From: DAOUBA01 sp034432855
GTDB lineage: Bacteria; Chloroflexota; Anaerolineae; B4-G1
DNA length: 37,069 bases
NCBI GenBank assembly: GCA_034432855.1
Contig: DAOUBA010000236.1
Location: 1 to 37,069, forward strand
Direction: 5' to 3'
Of this stretch, positions 35,652 through 37,069 are shown piece after piece (position 1 is the first letter of the stretch; the number at the start of each line of letters is the position of its first letter). The position numbers and the translations under genes were made by a program. Under the pieces are notes generated by a model that saw only the letters and a program-made list of their open reading frames with translations, searched no databases and was not told where the DNA came from.

Positions 35652-36850
35652 CCCAACACCACCCCTCGCAGGTCAATCAGACCCGCGTCGGTCGCGCCCA
35701 GGCCCAGCGCCTGAGCGGTCATCAGTTGTCGCGCTCCATCCACGATGTGGCCTGCGCTGCGGCCGGCAGCCTGACGCTGGCGCACCAGGATATCGCGCGC
35801 AACCGTGTCCAAGGCTACGGGGTCGAAGGACAGGAGCAATGCATTTTCGCGCTCCGGCCTGTTCCAGTTGTCCGGGCTCACGTTGAGCGCCGCCCCGACG
35901 ATCAGGCGCGTCTTGTCACACACGTTGGGTTGGGCGTTCAGTTCGGCGATGGCCGGGTCGCACCAGTCGCCGTGCAAGGCCTCAGGGCGATCTACCGAGC
36001 CGTAGTGATTCTTCATCGCCACGCTGATGCCCGCGCCGCCGTGTTGCTTGGGTATGGGAAGATTCACAACGGCGTCACAGATATCCAACTCCCGGTAAAA
36101 GCGCACGGTCGCCTGAGTCAGCACGGCCTCGTTGCCCGTGCCGCGCGCGCCGTGACACTGTACGCCCGCCCCACCCTCGTTGAGCGTATAGCCGGCGGCC
36201 GCCAGTTCGCCGTCGCTGCGGTCGAAGATGAGAATGTTCTCCGGCGGGAGGCCGGCATCCTGCAAACGTTGGGCTACAGCATAGGTCACGGCGGGCTGCG
36301 TGGGGCCGCCAGAGGCGATGCAATTGACCTTGAGCAGCACCCGCTCGCTCGCGTCGAACAGCGCGCGCCAGACCGCCAACACGTCGATCTGTCCGGCGAG
36401 CGTGCTGAGGCCGGCATCGAGCATCTGCAGCACGATGGCCAAGTCGGGTTGGTCGCCGGCCCAGACTCCGTCGTGGCGCACGAGGACGACGCGGCTGGTA
36501 GGGGTGGCCGGCCAGTGGGCCATCAGCGCGGCGCGGTCCAGCACGGACGCCGACGTCGCTGGCGCAGGAGACGGCGGGGCGGTAGGCGTTGCCGGGACGG
36601 GGGTGTAGGTGGATGGGAGGGATGCGTCAGGCGGAGGAGCAGGATACGGCGTCGGCGACACGGTTGGCGCAGGCGTGGCAGAGGGCAGTATCCTTGTGTC
36701 CCGGCAACCGGCAAGCCAGACCGCCAGGGCACCGGCACCCAAGCCGAGGAAGGTGCGACGGGAAAGTGACCGGCTCTTTCCCGGCTTCTGGTCTGGGTGA
36801 TCAGAATGCTTGAGGGACGTTGGGTCTTTCCAGTTCAACCAAGGTTCCAT
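35648..36850 (-). CDS. Tat-exported DUF362 lipoprotein
   Basis: 400 residues from the ATG at 36850. Twin-arginine signal SRRTFLG (R31, R32) followed by AGALAVWLAGC with lipobox Cys 49, so it is probably folded in the cytoplasm, exported by Tat and lipidated. A Pro/Thr-rich linker (about 55-115) leads to a DUF362 domain: KVNCIASGGPTQPAVT, LPIPKQHGGAGISVAMKNHYG and SFDPVALDTVARDIL. DUF362 proteins often carry Fe-S clusters; no ferredoxin motif is seen here. In-frame sequence up to 36985 is rejected because the promoter lies inside it. Confidence 0.87.
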   Translation of the reverse strand: MEPWLNWKDPTSLKHSDHPDQKPGKSRSLSRRTFLGLGAGALAVWLAGCRDTRILPSATPAPTVSPTPYPAPPPDASLPSTYTPVPATPTAPPSPAPATSASVLDRAALMAHWPATPTSRVVLVRHDGVWAGDQPDLAIVLQMLDAGLSTLAGQIDVLAVWRALFDASERVLLKVNCIASGGPTQPAVTYAVAQRLQDAGLPPENILIFDRSDGELAAAGYTLNEGGAGVQCHGARGTGNEAVLTQATVRFYRELDICDAVVNLPIPKQHGGAGISVAMKNHYGSVDRPEALHGDWCDPAIAELNAQPNVCDKTRLIVGAALNVSPDNWNRPERENALLLSFDPVALDTVARDILVRQRQAAGRSAGHIVDGARQLMTAQALGLGATDAGLIDLRGVVLG

Positions 36851-36859
36851 TTGCTGCGA

Positions 36860-36888
36860 AGTATACCACCTGTATGCTAGTTTCACAA
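36860..36888 (-). promoter_or_regulatory. Sigma-70-type promoter of the DUF362 gene, probably leaderless
   Basis: Minus strand TTGTGA (36883-36888), 17-base spacer, TATACT (36860-36865). Only nine bases lie between the -10 box and the ATG, so transcription should start within a few bases of the start codon. No ribosome-binding site is present. Confidence 0.7.
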
Positions 36889-36923
36889 CACAACTACAAC
36901 CCTGAGAGGGAGCCGGGCAAAAC

Positions 36924-36948
36924 AAAAAAACCCAGCCGCAGGGCCGGG
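36924..36948 (-). terminator. Intrinsic terminator of a gene beyond the right edge
   Basis: Minus strand CCCGGCC-CTGC-GGCTGGG followed by TTTTTTT. Seven-bp GC stem, 4-base loop, seven Ts. It must end a minus-strand transcript entering from the right. Confidence 0.85.
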
Positions 36949-37069
36949 CCTGAATCAAGCGAGACCGGGTATCAAGCAATTCCAATCAAGTTTGCTGGTG
37001 ATTGCCCACATCTTCGATGTGACACATCCCGATACCCAAGGAAAGGGATTTTTCGGGGGGTTGGGGGGG
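36949..37069. other. Right-edge sequence without a recognised gene
   Basis: Contains GGGTATC (36967-36973) and GATACCC (37031-37037) as inverted repeats enclosing a CACATC-TTC-GATGTG hairpin (37007-37021). It could be a 3' UTR structure. The window ends in G-tracts (GGGGGGTTGGGGGGG), which may be a contig-end artefact. Confidence 0.45.

Noticed and set aside
1..37069. tRNA, rRNA and riboswitch genes
   Set aside because: I looked for tRNA T-loop words and rRNA-like stretches on both strands by eye and saw none; a covariance search was not possible.

Overview
The window looks like a chromosomal stretch of a high-GC member of the Chloroflexota (Anaerolineae-like). I infer this from the Thr/Pro-rich lipoprotein linker of the DUF362 protein, the Ala/Thr-rich 'ATATA' membrane protein, the giant RHS protein with DUF11/Ig-like modules, and the dispersed intergenic palindromes. 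No rRNA, tRNA or CRISPR array was seen. No 16S or marker gene is present, so the phylum is an inference.

Layout. (1) 1-10730, plus strand: one huge, 5'-truncated RHS/YD-repeat surface protein. It carries an 8 x 82-residue Cys-containing repeat block inside the YD barrel and two copies of a membrane-anchor module. (2) 10731-11328: a non-coding stretch between convergent genes that holds several hairpins. (3) 11329-21922, minus strand: a tightly packed operon of 11 genes that reads as the core of a plasmid-like or integrated mobile replicon. In transcription order it has two small proteins, two membrane proteins, an FtsK/SpoIIIE-type ATPase, a ParM-type actin, a ribbon-helix-helix protein (ParR candidate), a DnaB-type helicase, a tandem winged-helix replication-initiator-like protein, a replication-relaxation protein and an unknown protein. 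Four identical 14-bp repeats at 21-22 bp spacing lie inside the initiator gene and are kept at DNA level even where the reading frame shifts. This is my best candidate for an origin embedded in its initiator gene, as in lambda O / P22 gene 18. (4) 21923-22657, plus strand: a divergent Phd/PIN toxin-antitoxin pair with a clear sigma-70-type promoter. (5) 22658-26053: an old minus-strand XRE-regulator operon cut by an intact 2888-bp IS21-family element with a 6-bp target duplication. The regulator's tail and its coupled 49-codon partner gene lie on the far side of the IS. (6) 26437-27213: a papain-fold-like protein. (7) 27235-33589, minus strand: a compact gene string (membrane protein, ATP-cone/uridine-kinase-like protein, two-domain RsmC-type methyltransferase, VapB-like/VapC pair, FAD oxidoreductase, ATP-dependent RNA-ligase-like protein). 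(8) 33949-36850, minus strand: a GH130 glycoside phosphorylase with an 18-bp palindromic operator on its promoter, a histidine phosphatase and a Tat-exported DUF362 lipoprotein with an apparently leaderless promoter.

How the parts work together. In region 3, initiator + DnaB would replicate, ParM + RHH + upstream repeats would segregate, the FtsK-type pump with two membrane proteins would move DNA, and the Phd/PIN pair would give addiction. No integrase or relaxase is visible, so whether the replicon is mobile, integrated or decayed cannot be decided from this window. In region 7, the PIN RNase makes (by family) 5'-phosphate/3'-hydroxyl ends, which are what a classical ATP-dependent RNA ligase joins.
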